Source: Synergistes sp.
GTDB lineage: Bacteria > Synergistota > Synergistia > Synergistales > Synergistaceae
Reading direction: 5' to 3'
DNA: 64,000 nucleotides
Assembly: GCA_017537925.1 (NCBI GenBank)
Contig: JAFYJW010000013.1
Span: 1-64,000, forward strand
In this document: positions 15,909 through 26,195 of the stretch, piece by piece
Position numbering within the stretch: position 1 is the stretch's first letter
How the letters are laid out: each line of letters opens with the position of its first letter
Made by a program: the position numbers and the translations under genes
Notes under the pieces: generated by a model
The model's database searches: none
Seen by the model: only the letters and a program-made list of their open reading frames with translations
What the model was told of the DNA's origin: nothing

Positions 15909-16559
15909 TTATTCTATGCCGATAAGATGCGGAAGTTCGGCTATGTCCGTGAAGACGCGCCATGCTCCGGCGGAATAAAGCTCTTCTTTGCCGAAGTGGC
16001 CGGTAGCCGCGCCTATGCCGCGCACTGAGGCAGCTGCAGCGGTTTTCATGTCTATATCAGTGTCTCCGACGTAAAAAGAGTCGGATGCCCCGGCTTTCAG
16101 GCGTCCGAGCGCGGTAAGCAGCGCCTCAGGATCCGGCTTTGCCTTTGTTATGTCTTCAAGCCCCACAACGGTATCCACATAGGGGGCAAGACCTGTTGCC
16201 GACACAGCTTTGAAGGCAAAGCGCCTGTTCGACGCGACTCCGGTCCTGACTCCCGCGGCTCTGAGCTTTTTCAGCGCCGTCAGAGTTCCGTTAAAGAGGC
16301 GTATCTCGCTGTGCTCCGCGCCGCGGAAATTATTCCTGTAATATTCGAGCCATTCGTCTTTATAATCGCCCCAGTAGAGCCGCCAGCTGTTGTCCACCGT
16401 GAGTCCTATGCCTTCAAGCACTTTCTCCCGCGAGACTTCCGGAAGACCGAACTCATTCGCGAGCAGATTCGTGCATTTGTGTATCGCGTAACTGCTGTCG
16501 GCGAGAGTCATATCAAAATCGAATACTACCGCTTTTACGCCGTTCATCTTATTATTCAA
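15909..16559 (-). CDS. HAD-family hydrolase (phosphoglycolate phosphatase-like)
   Basis: The 216-residue protein is a subfamily IA haloacid dehalogenase-type phosphatase. The nucleophile motif is VVFDFDMTLADSS near residue 11, motif II is GVASN, and motifs III and IV are AKPDPEALLTAL and YVGDTDIDMKTA. A helical cap lies between motifs I and II. The substrate cannot be named. The start is uncertain: TTG 16559 overlaps the methyltransferase stop by 8 bases, while ATG 16547 gives a protein four residues shorter that begins just after that stop. Neither has a strong ribosome site. Confidence 0.88.
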   Translation of the reverse strand: MNNKMNGVKAVVFDFDMTLADSSYAIHKCTNLLANEFGLPEVSREKVLEGIGLTVDNSWRLYWGDYKDEWLEYYRNNFRGAEHSEIRLFNGTLTALKKLRAAGVRTGVASNRRFAFKAVSATGLAPYVDTVVGLEDITKAKPDPEALLTALGRLKAGASDSFYVGDTDIDMKTAAAASVRGIGAATGHFGKEELYSAGAWRVFTDIAELPHLIGIE

Positions 16560-17751
16560 CCCCGATCACAAAGCCTTTAAGATAGTTGGTCTCAGGCGCA
16601 GCAAGAAGCGCCGGATGATCAGGCGGCTGGCATATCTCGTTCACTACGCGGCAGTTGGCTTTGACGTCGGCTGCTGCGGAATGAAGCACGTCAAGGAGCA
16701 TATCGCGCGAAAAAGCGTGGCTGCACGACAAAAACAGCATATAGCCGCCGGAAGAGAGGCGGCGCAGCCCCCGCACCGCGAGTTCCTTGTAGCCGCGCCT
16801 TGCCGCGTCAAGCTGCCCCTTTGCCGGAGAGAAAGGCGGAGGATCCATGATCACTATGTCATAGCGTTCACGTTCGGCGTCTAAATTGCGAAGGATATCG
16901 AAAGCGTTGCCGCAGACGAATTTAGCGCGGCTGCCGTCAAGAGAGTTAAGCTCTGTATTGCGGGCGGCCATGTCAAGTGCGTTTTTCGACTGGTCGACAG
17001 CGGTTACCGAAGCTGCCCCATGCGCCAGCGCCCGAAGAGTAAAGTGTCCCTGATATGAGAAACAGTCCAGTACCGCAGCTCCCGGGAAAACCGCGTCCAG
17101 CAGGGAGGGAACCGAGCGTACGTCAAGATAGGCGCCGGTCTTCTGTCCTCCGGATATGTCGACGTATTCGTCAAAGCCCGCGATTTTTGCTTTTATCGGA
17201 GAAGACGGCATTTCTCCCAGAAGAGGCTTTATCTCCTTAGGGATGCCTTCTTTATCGAGGTGTTTCGTGTCGTTGCGCAGTATTACGGCTGATAGCTTTT
17301 TTACTTTGCGGAATATCGCTGCGACCTCTTCGGCGTGGCGGTACCAGCCTATAGCGGAGAGCTGAAGGACGAGCGTGTCTCCGTACAGGTCGGCGGTTAT
17401 GCCGGGAAGGCCGTCGCCCTCTCCGTGCACCCAGCGGAAGGATTCCTCCCCTGCGCACCATCTGCGCCTGTGTTCAAGAGCGCGCTCCGCGCGTTTGCGC
17501 AGCAGCGTCATCTGATCAGGCTCATGGCTCCCGAAGGAGAGTATGCGGATACAGAGTTCGCTCTCGCTCCACAGGCCCCATGCCACGCGGCTCCCGCTCT
17601 TTTCTTCAAGGGGGATGATGTCCCCCGGAGCGCACTGCGGCGTCTGTATGATATTGCCCCTGAATATCCAGGGATGTCCGCGTCTGACGCGCTCGGCTCC
17701 CGACTCGTTCAGCACGGCGCGGCGCAGCAGCCTTCTATTGCTTTCCGGCAT
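16552..17751 (-). CDS. Class I SAM-dependent rRNA methyltransferase, RlmI-like
   Basis: The 399-residue protein fits the RlmI/PUA-methyltransferase family that makes 5-methylcytosine in 23S rRNA. An N-terminal PUA domain (ESGAERVRRGHPWIFRGNI) precedes a central EEHE-like domain and the Rossmann methyltransferase core: DCFSYQGHFTLRALAHGA (SAM site, near residue 228), DPPPFSPAKG (near 305) and LSCSHAF, with the cysteine expected for m5C enzymes. GGGAG lies 9 bases before ATG 17751. It overlaps folE2 by 17 bases. The precise rRNA site is not deducible. Confidence 0.88.
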   Translation of the reverse strand: MPESNRRLLRRAVLNESGAERVRRGHPWIFRGNIIQTPQCAPGDIIPLEEKSGSRVAWGLWSESELCIRILSFGSHEPDQMTLLRKRAERALEHRRRWCAGEESFRWVHGEGDGLPGITADLYGDTLVLQLSAIGWYRHAEEVAAIFRKVKKLSAVILRNDTKHLDKEGIPKEIKPLLGEMPSSPIKAKIAGFDEYVDISGGQKTGAYLDVRSVPSLLDAVFPGAAVLDCFSYQGHFTLRALAHGAASVTAVDQSKNALDMAARNTELNSLDGSRAKFVCGNAFDILRNLDAERERYDIVIMDPPPFSPAKGQLDAARRGYKELAVRGLRRLSSGGYMLFLSCSHAFSRDMLLDVLHSAAADVKANCRVVNEICQPPDHPALLAAPETNYLKGFVIGVE

Positions 17752-18523
17752 TTCTTTTATCTCCCGTTATCTCGGCAAAAGCGTCATGATTGTGGATGCT
17801 CTCGTGGCTTGCCACAGAGACCCTGTACCACAGGACGCGTTCGTCGGCATTCATCTTCAGCGCCAGGTCTCGCACAGTATCTTCCACGAACTTCGGGTTC
17901 ATATACGCATGCTCGGTTATGTATTTTTCATCTTCACGCTTCAGCAGGCTGTAAATCGGTGCGGAAGCGCATTCATCCGCCATCTGCACGAACTCCTCCA
18001 GCCATACGAAGCAGGCAAGTCTTACTTCCATGACGGCGTGCGCGCGCTGATTGTGCGCACCGAATTCAGATATCTCCCTTGAGCAGGGGCAGAGTGTCTG
18101 AACGGGTGACGTCACTGACGTGAGCAGATCGAAGCCGTCTTCCGTCAGAGAAGCATCAAAACGCACGTCGCAGCGCACACGCCCCTTTGCTCCGCTTACC
18201 GGGGCAGATTTTGTTATGAAATAGGGGAAATCGAATACGGCGTGCGCATCCCTGGCCGAAAGGCGTGAGCGCAGAGTCTCCACGAGTCCTTCCATGTTAT
18301 GGAATGTAACGCGCTTTTCCTGTGAGCTCAGCACCTCAACGAAGCGGCTCATATGCGTGCCTCTGTAGTCGTGCGGAAGGGATACCGAGAGGCTGACGTT
18401 CGCTATCGTCTCCTGTGTTCCCTCGCTTCTGTCGGGGACCGATATCGGCCACGAAATATCCCGTATGCCGACGCGGTCTATCCCCATGTTTCTGTAGTCG
18501 GCTTCGCTCTGGACGTCACGCAT
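17735..18523 (-). CDS. folE2: GTP cyclohydrolase FolE2 (type IB)
   Basis: FolE2 converts GTP to 7,8-dihydroneopterin triphosphate, the entry step for folate and queuosine, and works with metals other than zinc. The 262 residues hold the diagnostic CPCSREISEFGAHNQRAH near residue 147, with the metal-binding cysteine, and GTHMSRFVE near 54. I place the start at ATG 18523 because AGGGAGG lies 9 bases upstream; the other ATG at 18532 touches that site. It overlaps queD by 8 bases. Pairing with queD makes queuosine supply the likely main job, with folate also possible. Confidence 0.94.
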   Translation of the reverse strand: MRDVQSEADYRNMGIDRVGIRDISWPISVPDRSEGTQETIANVSLSVSLPHDYRGTHMSRFVEVLSSQEKRVTFHNMEGLVETLRSRLSARDAHAVFDFPYFITKSAPVSGAKGRVRCDVRFDASLTEDGFDLLTSVTSPVQTLCPCSREISEFGAHNQRAHAVMEVRLACFVWLEEFVQMADECASAPIYSLLKREDEKYITEHAYMNPKFVEDTVRDLALKMNADERVLWYRVSVASHESIHNHDAFAEITGDKRNAGKQ

Positions 18524-18887
18524 CGCAGGCATCCTCCCTGCCGCATATGACGGAAGAGTCTTCCGTTTCCCAGACGCGGACGGAATGCAGGCGGCAGTTC
18601 TCCCGCTTAAGGGGAGCGTCAAGAGCGCGGAATATCCACATCGAGATATATTCGGCGGTCGGCTGCGGCAGTATATCGTTTATATATGAGTGATCAAGTT
18701 TAGATATTACAAGATCGTTCACGGTTCTTTTCAGATCAGCGAAGTCGCAGATCATGCCTTCGGAGTCAGGCGTGCCTTCAAGTGTTACGCGAAGACGGTA
18801 AGTGTGGCCGTGCAGACGTTCGCATTTTCCGTGATAATGTATCAGGTTATGCGCTGCGTCAAATTTGAAATCGCGGCAAAGAAGCAT
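18516..18887 (-). CDS. queD: 6-carboxytetrahydropterin synthase QueD
   Basis: QueD turns dihydroneopterin triphosphate into 6-carboxytetrahydropterin in queuosine synthesis. The 123-residue protein has the zinc histidines His13, His26 and His28 (AAHN and HGH), the catalytic Cys22 in CERLHGHTY, and later LDHSYIND and TAEYISMWIF motifs. ATG 18887 follows GGAGGG by about 7 bases; longer in-frame starts run into the divergent promoter region. It is the first gene of the nine-gene minus-strand set. No queC or queE is visible in the window. Confidence 0.94.
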   Translation of the reverse strand: MLLCRDFKFDAAHNLIHYHGKCERLHGHTYRLRVTLEGTPDSEGMICDFADLKRTVNDLVISKLDHSYINDILPQPTAEYISMWIFRALDAPLKRENCRLHSVRVWETEDSSVICGREDACDA

Positions 18888-18994
18888 CGTTATCCCTCCC
18901 GTTTCCGCATTTCTTTTGCGGTCCCGCATGCCTGCGAAGGACGGCGCAGATACGGTACGATAATAGAAAATTGTATCACGCAACCGCTGAAAAT

Positions 18995-19023
18995 TGCCTG
19001 TTTTTAAGGAAAATATTATAATG
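18995..19023 (+). promoter_or_regulatory. Sigma-70-type promoter for the flavoprotein-galE unit
   Basis: TTGCCT (18995-19000) and a perfect TATAAT (19018-19023) are separated by 17 bases, about 37 bases upstream of the flavoprotein ATG at 19060. Confidence 0.7.
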
Positions 19024-19059
19024 CTTGGTAAATGATCCGCTGACTGGAGGGTAAAAGCA

Positions 19060-19623
19060 ATGGAAGAAAAAAAGGTCGTCACCGTACTTTTGGGAAGTCC
19101 CCGCAGAGGAGGAAACAGTGATCATCTTGCCGACGCCCTTGCCAAAGGGGCGGAGGAAAAAGGATATGAAGTCCGCAGGGTCGTCCTCGCAGGCAAAAAA
19201 CTGAACGGATGTCTTGACTGCCGCAAGTGCTGGAGCACAGGGACCCCGTGCATCCAGCGGGACGATATGGCGTCTGTGCATGAAGAGATGGCAAAAGCCG
19301 ATGTGCTTGTATTTGCCACGCCTCTTTATTTCTATTCATGGTCCGCTCAGATCAAGCCTGTATGGGACAGGCTGATACCGTTCTTCGGAGATAGTGCGAA
19401 GGTAAAGTTCGCGGGCAAAAGGGCTGTGCTGCTTGCAGCGGCAGGCGACACGGAGGAAGAGGCCTTCGCGGGACTTAAGGAATCTTTCCGCCTCGCATGC
19501 GGCTTTGCCAAGTGGAAGATCTCCGGCATGATATGCGCGCCCGGCATGTATCCGAAGACAGATATGGCCGAAAAGGGCGAAAAATTCCTTTCCGAGGCTT
19601 ATGAGCTTGGCAGAAGCCTGTAA
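19060..19623 (+). CDS. Flavodoxin-fold NAD(P)H oxidoreductase with ISF-like cysteine motif
   Basis: The 187-residue protein has the FMN-reductase fold: phosphate loop LGSPRRGGNSDHLAD near residue 11 and the ATPLYFYSWSAQIKPVWDR flavin-binding loop near 88. Residues 51-64 read CLDCRKCWSTGTPC, a C-x2-C-x2-C-x6-C pattern like that of archaeal iron-sulfur flavoproteins, so a 4Fe-4S cluster next to FMN is likely. It would move electrons between reduced carriers and unknown acceptors in the cytoplasm. GGAGGG precedes the ATG. A paralogue with a similar motif is at 55781-56425. It overlaps galE by 23 bases. Confidence 0.85.
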   Translation: MEEKKVVTVLLGSPRRGGNSDHLADALAKGAEEKGYEVRRVVLAGKKLNGCLDCRKCWSTGTPCIQRDDMASVHEEMAKADVLVFATPLYFYSWSAQIKPVWDRLIPFFGDSAKVKFAGKRAVLLAAAGDTEEEAFAGLKESFRLACGFAKWKISGMICAPGMYPKTDMAEKGEKFLSEAYELGRSL

Positions 19624-20650
19624 ATGCGCGTCGGGCAAAGCGCCTGCTCGTCCTGAAAACATACTTGTCACCGGGGGAGCCGGCTTCATCGGCTCCCATA
19701 CATGCGTTGCGCTTTTGGAAGCCGGCTATTCGGTCGTTATCGCCGACGATTTCTCCAACAGCAGCAAACATGCGCTCGATGCGATACGCAGGATAACGGG
19801 GCGTGATTTTGTTTTTTACGAGGCCGACGTCACTGACGCGTCCGCCGTCCGAAGAATCTTCAGCGAAAACCGCATTGACGGCGTTATCCACTTTGCCGGA
19901 TACAAAGCGGTGGGAGAATCGGTAGAAAAACCGCTTTCCTACTACCGCAACAACCTGATGAGCACGATAACGCTCGCTGAGGCCTGCGTTGAGCACGGAG
20001 TGCCGCGTTTTGTCTTCTCTTCGTCCGCAACGGTGTACGGAGACAACAGACCGCCCTTTGTCGAAAGCATGCCTCTTTTGCCTGCCGCAAACCCATACGG
20101 AGAGACAAAGGCCGTATGCGAGAAGATACTGGCCGATACCGTGCGTTCCTGCAGCGCTTTTTCGGCGTCGCTGCTGCGCTACTTCAACCCGGTGGGGGCT
20201 CATGAAAGCGGCCTTCTCGGCGAGGCGCCGAACGGCATCCCGAACAATCTGATGCCCTATATAACAAGGGTTGCAAAGGGCGAGCTTAAGGAGCTTTCCG
20301 TATTCGGCGATGATTATGATACTCCCGACGGCACAGGGGTGCGCGACTATATACATGTGATGGATCTGGCGGAAGGGCATATAGCCGCGCTAAAAAACGC
20401 GCCGCGCGGTCTGTCCGTCTATAACCTCGGAACGGGAAAAGGCACTTCCGTTCTCCAGCTCGTAACGGCGTTCGAGCGCGCAACGGGCGTCAGAGTGCCC
20501 CGGCGGATGGCTGCGCGCAGACCGGGCGACATAGCGGTATGCTATGCAGACGCCGGAAAAGCGGAGCGCGAACTCGGCTGGAAGACGCACCGCACGATAG
20601 AAGATATGTGCCGTGATTCGTGGAGATTTGAAAAAAACCGCTGCGGTTAA
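19601..20650 (+). CDS. galE: UDP-glucose 4-epimerase
   Basis: The enzyme interconverts UDP-glucose and UDP-galactose for envelope sugars or galactose use. Its 349 residues include the NAD loop VTGGAGFIGSHTC, the substrate region HFAGYKAVGESV, SSSATVYGD, and the catalytic YGETK near residue 166, plus YFNPVGAHESG. ATG 19601 lies inside the end of the preceding gene; TTG 19607 has better spacing from GAGG and is an alternative. The N-terminal extension of about 18 residues before the NAD fold is longer than usual. Translational coupling with the flavoprotein is likely. Confidence 0.95.
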   Translation: MSLAEACKCASGKAPARPENILVTGGAGFIGSHTCVALLEAGYSVVIADDFSNSSKHALDAIRRITGRDFVFYEADVTDASAVRRIFSENRIDGVIHFAGYKAVGESVEKPLSYYRNNLMSTITLAEACVEHGVPRFVFSSSATVYGDNRPPFVESMPLLPAANPYGETKAVCEKILADTVRSCSAFSASLLRYFNPVGAHESGLLGEAPNGIPNNLMPYITRVAKGELKELSVFGDDYDTPDGTGVRDYIHVMDLAEGHIAALKNAPRGLSVYNLGTGKGTSVLQLVTAFERATGVRVPRRMAARRPGDIAVCYADAGKAERELGWKTHRTIEDMCRDSWRFEKNRCG

Positions 20651-20660
20651 CCGCTGCGGC
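20631..20660 (-). terminator. Possible terminator for mocA
   Basis: Read on the minus strand, a GC-rich inverted repeat centred on GCGGTTAACCGC is followed by seven Ts. It overlaps the end of galE, which is convergent with mocA. The stem is short, so the call is tentative. Confidence 0.35.
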
Positions 20661-20700
20661 AAATCATTCTTAAGTTATGCGCCTGCTTTGCCGCTCTCGC

Positions 20701-21282
20701 TCAGCGTTCCGCAAGCAGGCGTTTGTATTCATCCGGTGTGTCCATATCCCTGAAGTGGGCGGCAGACGCTTCTATGCGCTCTATCTCGTCTGCGCGGCCC
20801 ATCAGGACAGTTTTCCCGCCGGTATCTCCCTGCGCTTCCGTAAATCTGTTCTTCCATACGGCCCTGTAAAACATCGGATGGCCGAAAACGCCGTCCCTGC
20901 AGGGAGCAAGCACCGTTTTGCCGCAGGACAGCTCGGAAAACCTCTTCGCAAGCGCCGTAATGTACTCCGGGCGCACAAGCGGAAGATCTCCCAGCATTAT
21001 CGCAAAGTCAGAGCCTTCTTCAAGCATATCAAGGCCAATGGCAAGCGAGGATGACTGCCCGCGCTCCGGAGCCTCGTTGATTCGCACGAAAACGCCTTCA
21101 GGCAGTCTGACGGCGGCTTCAACTTCACGTGAAAGCACCGCGTTTATCTTTCTGAAGCCCGCTGCGCACAGGTTTGATACTACGGTTTCTATTACAGTAG
21201 CGCCGCCGAACGGCAGCAGCAGCTTCTGGCGTCCCATGCGCTTTGAAAGCCCTGCCGCAAGAAGTATTACTTCAATTTCCAT
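20701..21282 (-). CDS. mocA: Molybdenum cofactor cytidylyltransferase MocA
   Basis: The 193-residue nucleotidyltransferase transfers CMP to molybdopterin, giving the MCD cofactor used by xanthine dehydrogenase-type enzymes. The signature EVILLAAGLSKRMGRQKLLLP occupies residues 3-23 (CTP binding), and FAIMLGDLPLVRPEYI near 103 supplies the metal-binding aspartate. GHPMFYR is also typical. I chose ATG 21282, with GAGG 10 bases upstream; residues before it do not fit the family. It overlaps yqeC by 16 bases. Its natural client is the hydroxylase at the start of the window. Confidence 0.93.
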   Translation of the reverse strand: MEIEVILLAAGLSKRMGRQKLLLPFGGATVIETVVSNLCAAGFRKINAVLSREVEAAVRLPEGVFVRINEAPERGQSSSLAIGLDMLEEGSDFAIMLGDLPLVRPEYITALAKRFSELSCGKTVLAPCRDGVFGHPMFYRAVWKNRFTEAQGDTGGKTVLMGRADEIERIEASAAHFRDMDTPDEYKRLLAER

Positions 21283-22145
21283 TTGCCTGTTACCTCGTAT
21301 AGTATGTTTTCCCGCTCCGACGCGCACAGGACGGCGTCATAGCGTTCCGTAAGCGCGGGGAATATCCCGCGCATGCGGGTTCTTTCATCGCCGGGCAACA
21401 GCTCCCACTGATTTAAGATAAGTATCTTATCTGCCGAAGCAGGCGCGTTTTTCAGCGGTCCGTCTTCTGCGCACAGGTATTTCATATATTCGCTTTCGCT
21501 TAGCCGAGCGTTGTTTTTCAGCCCGTAAACGGCGCGAAATTCCTCTGAGCGGAATATGCTTTCCTCGTCCGCTTTTTTGCCTAATGCATTTACGCCCGCT
21601 ACGGCAAGGACGCAGCCGCAGCTTTGGGGAACGGGGGGCTCATGATTTCCGTAGCATTTAAGAGAACGTCCGCGCGAGCCGTCGCACTCGGCTATCATAT
21701 AATCCGCCGCTCCGCATGACGAAAGATAGTCCGCTTCTTCGGGAAGATAGCCGTGAAGCTTGTTTTTTTCGTCTTTCACAGAGCCGGCTGCGATCAGCGC
21801 AGGCCGCGGCGCCGCGGCAAGATAAGCCCGGCAGGCTGCTGTCTCCCCGACAAAAACGCTGCTGCATTCATCTGCAGCCGGATAAAATATCTTCGTCGTC
21901 GTCGTGATCAGCACGCGGCGCGTTTTGGCAAGCTCACGCCCGAGTCCGTAAAGCAGAGTCGTCTTGCCTCCGCCTCCGGTTATTGCTGCAAGAGGATGTG
22001 AAAGAGCTGCTATTCTGTGTGCGATGAATGAAAAGAGTTCTGTCAACGAAAGCCGCCTTACAGCATTATGTCCGCGTCGCCCATACCAGGCATCAGCCGC
22101 GTTCCCTGTAAAATGGCTCAGGCTCGAAACTTCTGTAAAAATCAC
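21267..22145 (-). CDS. yqeC: Selenium-dependent hydroxylase accessory protein YqeC
   Basis: The protein matches YqeC, a P-loop protein found with YqeB, MocA and SelD in genomes with selenium-dependent molybdenum hydroxylases; its reaction is not known. The nucleotide loop is ITGGGGKTTLLYG near residue 55, followed by VLITTTTKIF and EADYLSSC-like segments. The frame opens at GTG 22145 (292 residues), but the family match begins at LTELFSF, so TTG 22046 (259 residues, AAGGCGG just upstream) may be the true start. The intervening 100 bases carry a small ORF in another frame. Overlap with mocA indicates co-transcription. Confidence 0.85.
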   Translation of the reverse strand: MIFTEVSSLSHFTGNAADAWYGRRGHNAVRRLSLTELFSFIAHRIAALSHPLAAITGGGGKTTLLYGLGRELAKTRRVLITTTTKIFYPAADECSSVFVGETAACRAYLAAAPRPALIAAGSVKDEKNKLHGYLPEEADYLSSCGAADYMIAECDGSRGRSLKCYGNHEPPVPQSCGCVLAVAGVNALGKKADEESIFRSEEFRAVYGLKNNARLSESEYMKYLCAEDGPLKNAPASADKILILNQWELLPGDERTRMRGIFPALTERYDAVLCASERENILYEVTGKWKLK

Positions 22146-22283
22146 CGTAATTCATTGAAACTTTCCCCCTGGTCAAACGGCACATTCCGGACGTCTTTTC
22201 TATTGATACCATTATAAACTATCAGGCTTTCAGGCCTGTAAAAAGAGCGCGCGAGCGGCGCGTCAGCTGTGCGGGAATAAAGA

Positions 22284-22309
22284 CGCGGCCCCGCTCATAC
22301 AGGGCCGCG
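22284..22309 (-). terminator. Terminator after gpmA
   Basis: An 8-base perfect stem (CGCGGCCC / GGGCCGCG) with a 10-base loop lies 37 bases past the gpmA stop, followed on the minus strand by GTCTTTATT. The T-run is interrupted. Confidence 0.6.
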
Positions 22310-22345
22310 ATTCCGTGCTGAATATTACAGAAGGCTGCGCGGCCG

Positions 22346-23095
22346 CTATTTCTTCGCGGCTCCTTGTTTTGCCACTGCGGCCTGCGCTTTGGCTATAGCC
22401 TCAGCGTCGCCCAGATAATAGTGCTTTATCGGCTTCATATCGCCGTCTAACTCATATACGAGCGGCACGCCTGTCGGTATGTTTATCTCAAGTATCTCTT
22501 CTTCCGATACGTTGTCGAGATATTTGACAAGGGCGCGTATGCTGTTGCCGTGAGCGGCGACTATAAGGCGCTTCCCGGCCCTGATATCGGGAACTATGCT
22601 ATTTTCCCAGTACGGCACCACGCGCGCCACGGTATCGGCGAGGCATTCGCCGAGCGGGAGCTCTTCTTCGGATAAGGATGTATAGCGCATCTCATGCCCG
22701 GGCCAGCGCTCGTCGGTCTTTTCAAGCTGCGGCGGGCGTGTGGCGTAGCTGCGCCGCCATATCTTTACCTGCGCGTCCCCGTACTTCGCGGCGGTGTCGG
22801 CTTTGTTCAGCCCCTGCAGCGCGCCGTAATGACGTTCGTTGAGACGCCATGACTTTTCCACCGGGATCCACATAAGACCGGTCTCCTCCAGAACGGCCCA
22901 CAGGGTCTTTATCGCGCGGCAGAGTACGGAAGTGTAAGCCTTGTCGAAGACATACCCCTCTTTTTTCAGCAGTTTGCCGGCCTCGTGCGCCTCCGCAAGC
23001 CCCTTGTCGGAGAGCGGAACATCCTGCCATCCCGTAAAGCGGTTTTCTTTGTTCCATGTGCTTTCGCCGTGTCTTATCAGAACTATTTTGTACAT
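22346..23095 (-). CDS. gpmA: 2,3-bisphosphoglycerate-dependent phosphoglycerate mutase
   Basis: The glycolytic and gluconeogenic enzyme interconverts 3- and 2-phosphoglycerate. The 249 residues are the standard length. The phosphohistidine motif is [18 protein letters not shown] (His9), and other signatures are [12 protein letters not shown] near 88 and [14 protein letters not shown] near 183. The C-terminus is alanine/lysine-rich. GGAGG stands 6 bases before the ATG. It seems to be a single-gene unit with a terminator downstream. Confidence 0.97.
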   Translation of the reverse strand: MYKIVLIRHGESTWNKENRFTGWQDVPLSDKGLAEAHEAGKLLKKEGYVFDKAYTSVLCRAIKTLWAVLEETGLMWIPVEKSWRLNERHYGALQGLNKADTAAKYGDAQVKIWRRSYATRPPQLEKTDERWPGHEMRYTSLSEEELPLGECLADTVARVVPYWENSIVPDIRAGKRLIVAAHGNSIRALVKYLDNVSEEEILEINIPTGVPLVYELDGDMKPIKHYYLGDAEAIAKAQAAVAKQGAAKK

Positions 23096-23163
23096 TTGGC
23101 GCCTCCAGATATACAGATATTGTAATAACCGCAGTTACATTTTCAGACAGGCTCAGTCTGTTG

Positions 23164-23952
23164 TCAAGAGCGGCCTGATGCGCGCCTGAACAGCGAGGCT
23201 GCTTTATAAGCCGTGATGCCTGTGTACTCCCGTATCCCGGCGCAGCTTACAGCAAAGCATCCTCCGTCCGGCAGGAATGACCATAAGCCCCTGAAAGCAG
23301 GGTCGGCCATGCGCCCTGATGCGTATGTATGCAGCCGCGCCCCGCTCAGGTGTTCTCTTGCGATCATGGCAGCGCGCGGCATATGATAAGCGCTCGTCAC
23401 GATGACGATATCCTTCACAGAGCGCTCTTCAAGCATTTTTGCCGTGTTATTTATGTTTTCCGCCGTGGTGCGCGAGCCGTCTTCGATGATAATCTCCTGC
23501 TTCCAGCCCATATCGCGTGCCGCCGCAGCCATTGCCCGGGCTTCGGATCCGCAGTCGTCGCTGAATATATTGCCTCCCGACAGTATCATTATGTTTTTCC
23601 CGGAACGGGACGATGCCGCCCTGACGGCGCAGAAAAGGCGGTCAAGCGTGATCGGTGAAGGAGCGGCCAGAGCGCCGTCCCTGTCATATGAGGAGCCTCC
23701 GGCAAGCACAAGGAAAGCAGCCGCCGCTTTGTCCGGCGGAAGTGAATTTTCGCAGCGCGCTTCAAGCGGGCCTGTTATAAGCAGCGCGCCTGCCGGCGTA
23801 CTCATGATGTAAAAAAGCAGCAGTATAAAAAATATAAGCAGGCGTGAAAAAACGCGCAGCTTCTTCCTCAGGATGAATGCCGCTGCGATAGCCAGTATAA
23901 AAAGTCCCGGAGGCACTGAAAGCGAACCGATCAGTTTGTAGAGGAAAAACAT
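23164..23952 (-). CDS. YdcF/SanA-family (DUF218) membrane protein
   Basis: The 262-residue protein has two N-terminal membrane helices (residues 10-27 and 35-58) and then a DUF218 domain, with VLAGGSSYDRDGALAAPSP near 82, ILSGGN near 121, and VTSAYHMPRA near 185. This family includes E. coli ElyC and SanA, linked to envelope and peptidoglycan precursor homeostasis; the chemistry is not settled. AAGGA precedes the ATG. It stands between gpmA and the gyrB terminator and probably has its own transcript. Confidence 0.85.
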   Translation of the reverse strand: MFFLYKLIGSLSVPPGLFILAIAAAFILRKKLRVFSRLLIFFILLLFYIMSTPAGALLITGPLEARCENSLPPDKAAAAFLVLAGGSSYDRDGALAAPSPITLDRLFCAVRAASSRSGKNIMILSGGNIFSDDCGSEARAMAAAARDMGWKQEIIIEDGSRTTAENINNTAKMLEERSVKDIVIVTSAYHMPRAAMIAREHLSGARLHTYASGRMADPAFRGLWSFLPDGGCFAVSCAGIREYTGITAYKAASLFRRASGRS

Positions 23953-23978
23953 TTTGAGAATCCTTTTCCTGCAGCGTT

Positions 23979-24007
23979 AAAAAAGCGCCGCCCCGCAGGG
24001 CAGCGCT

Positions 24008-24010
<3 letters not shown>
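23979..24010 (-). terminator. Intrinsic terminator of gyrB
   Basis: On the minus strand a 12-base stem (AAAGCGCTGCCC / GGGCGGCGCTTT, one wobble pair), a TGCG loop and a T-run form a strong terminator whose first bases overlap the gyrB stop codon. Confidence 0.9.
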
Positions 24011-25948
<1,938 letters not shown>

Positions 25949-25972
25949 GCAATAAAACTCCTTCGTCAGTAA

Positions 25973-26167
25973 TTACCGGTCATTCGTCCGCCGGTAGAGA
26001 GCTTTGTTCATAAAAGCCTTTTTTCTTTTAGCAAGCGTGGAAGGCGTGAACACGGAGGGCTCCCTTGCCCCTCCTCGCCGCAGAATCTCTGTCTTCCCGC
26101 CGTTTTTGCATATCGCGACAACATTTGCGAGACATAATATGTTTTCGCCGTCAAGAGGAATAAACAT
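25973..26167 (-). CDS. RemA/RemB-family (DUF370) DNA-binding regulator
   Basis: The 64-residue protein fits the DUF370 family of Bacillus RemA and RemB, which activate matrix and osmoprotection genes in that genus. It starts MFIPLDGENILCLANVVAIC and has the conserved KTEILRRGG and a basic end (TLAKRKKAFMNKALYRR). GGAGG lies 9 bases before ATG 26167. Its position directly upstream of gyrB copies the B. subtilis yaaB(remB)-gyrB order, so it is probably the RemB-type member. Targets in this organism are unknown. Confidence 0.85.
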   Translation of the reverse strand: MFIPLDGENILCLANVVAICKNGGKTEILRRGGAREPSVFTPSTLAKRKKAFMNKALYRRTNDR

Positions 26168-26195
26168 TTGTAGAATCCTCCGTTCAGCTTATAAT
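26167..26195 (+). promoter_or_regulatory. Promoter for the LpxB-like gene
   Basis: A weak -35 (TTTGTA, 26167-26172), a 17-base spacer and a perfect TATAAT (26190-26195) lie ahead of ATG 26231. The -35 touches the remB start codon and the -10 overlaps the opposing one. Confidence 0.45.
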
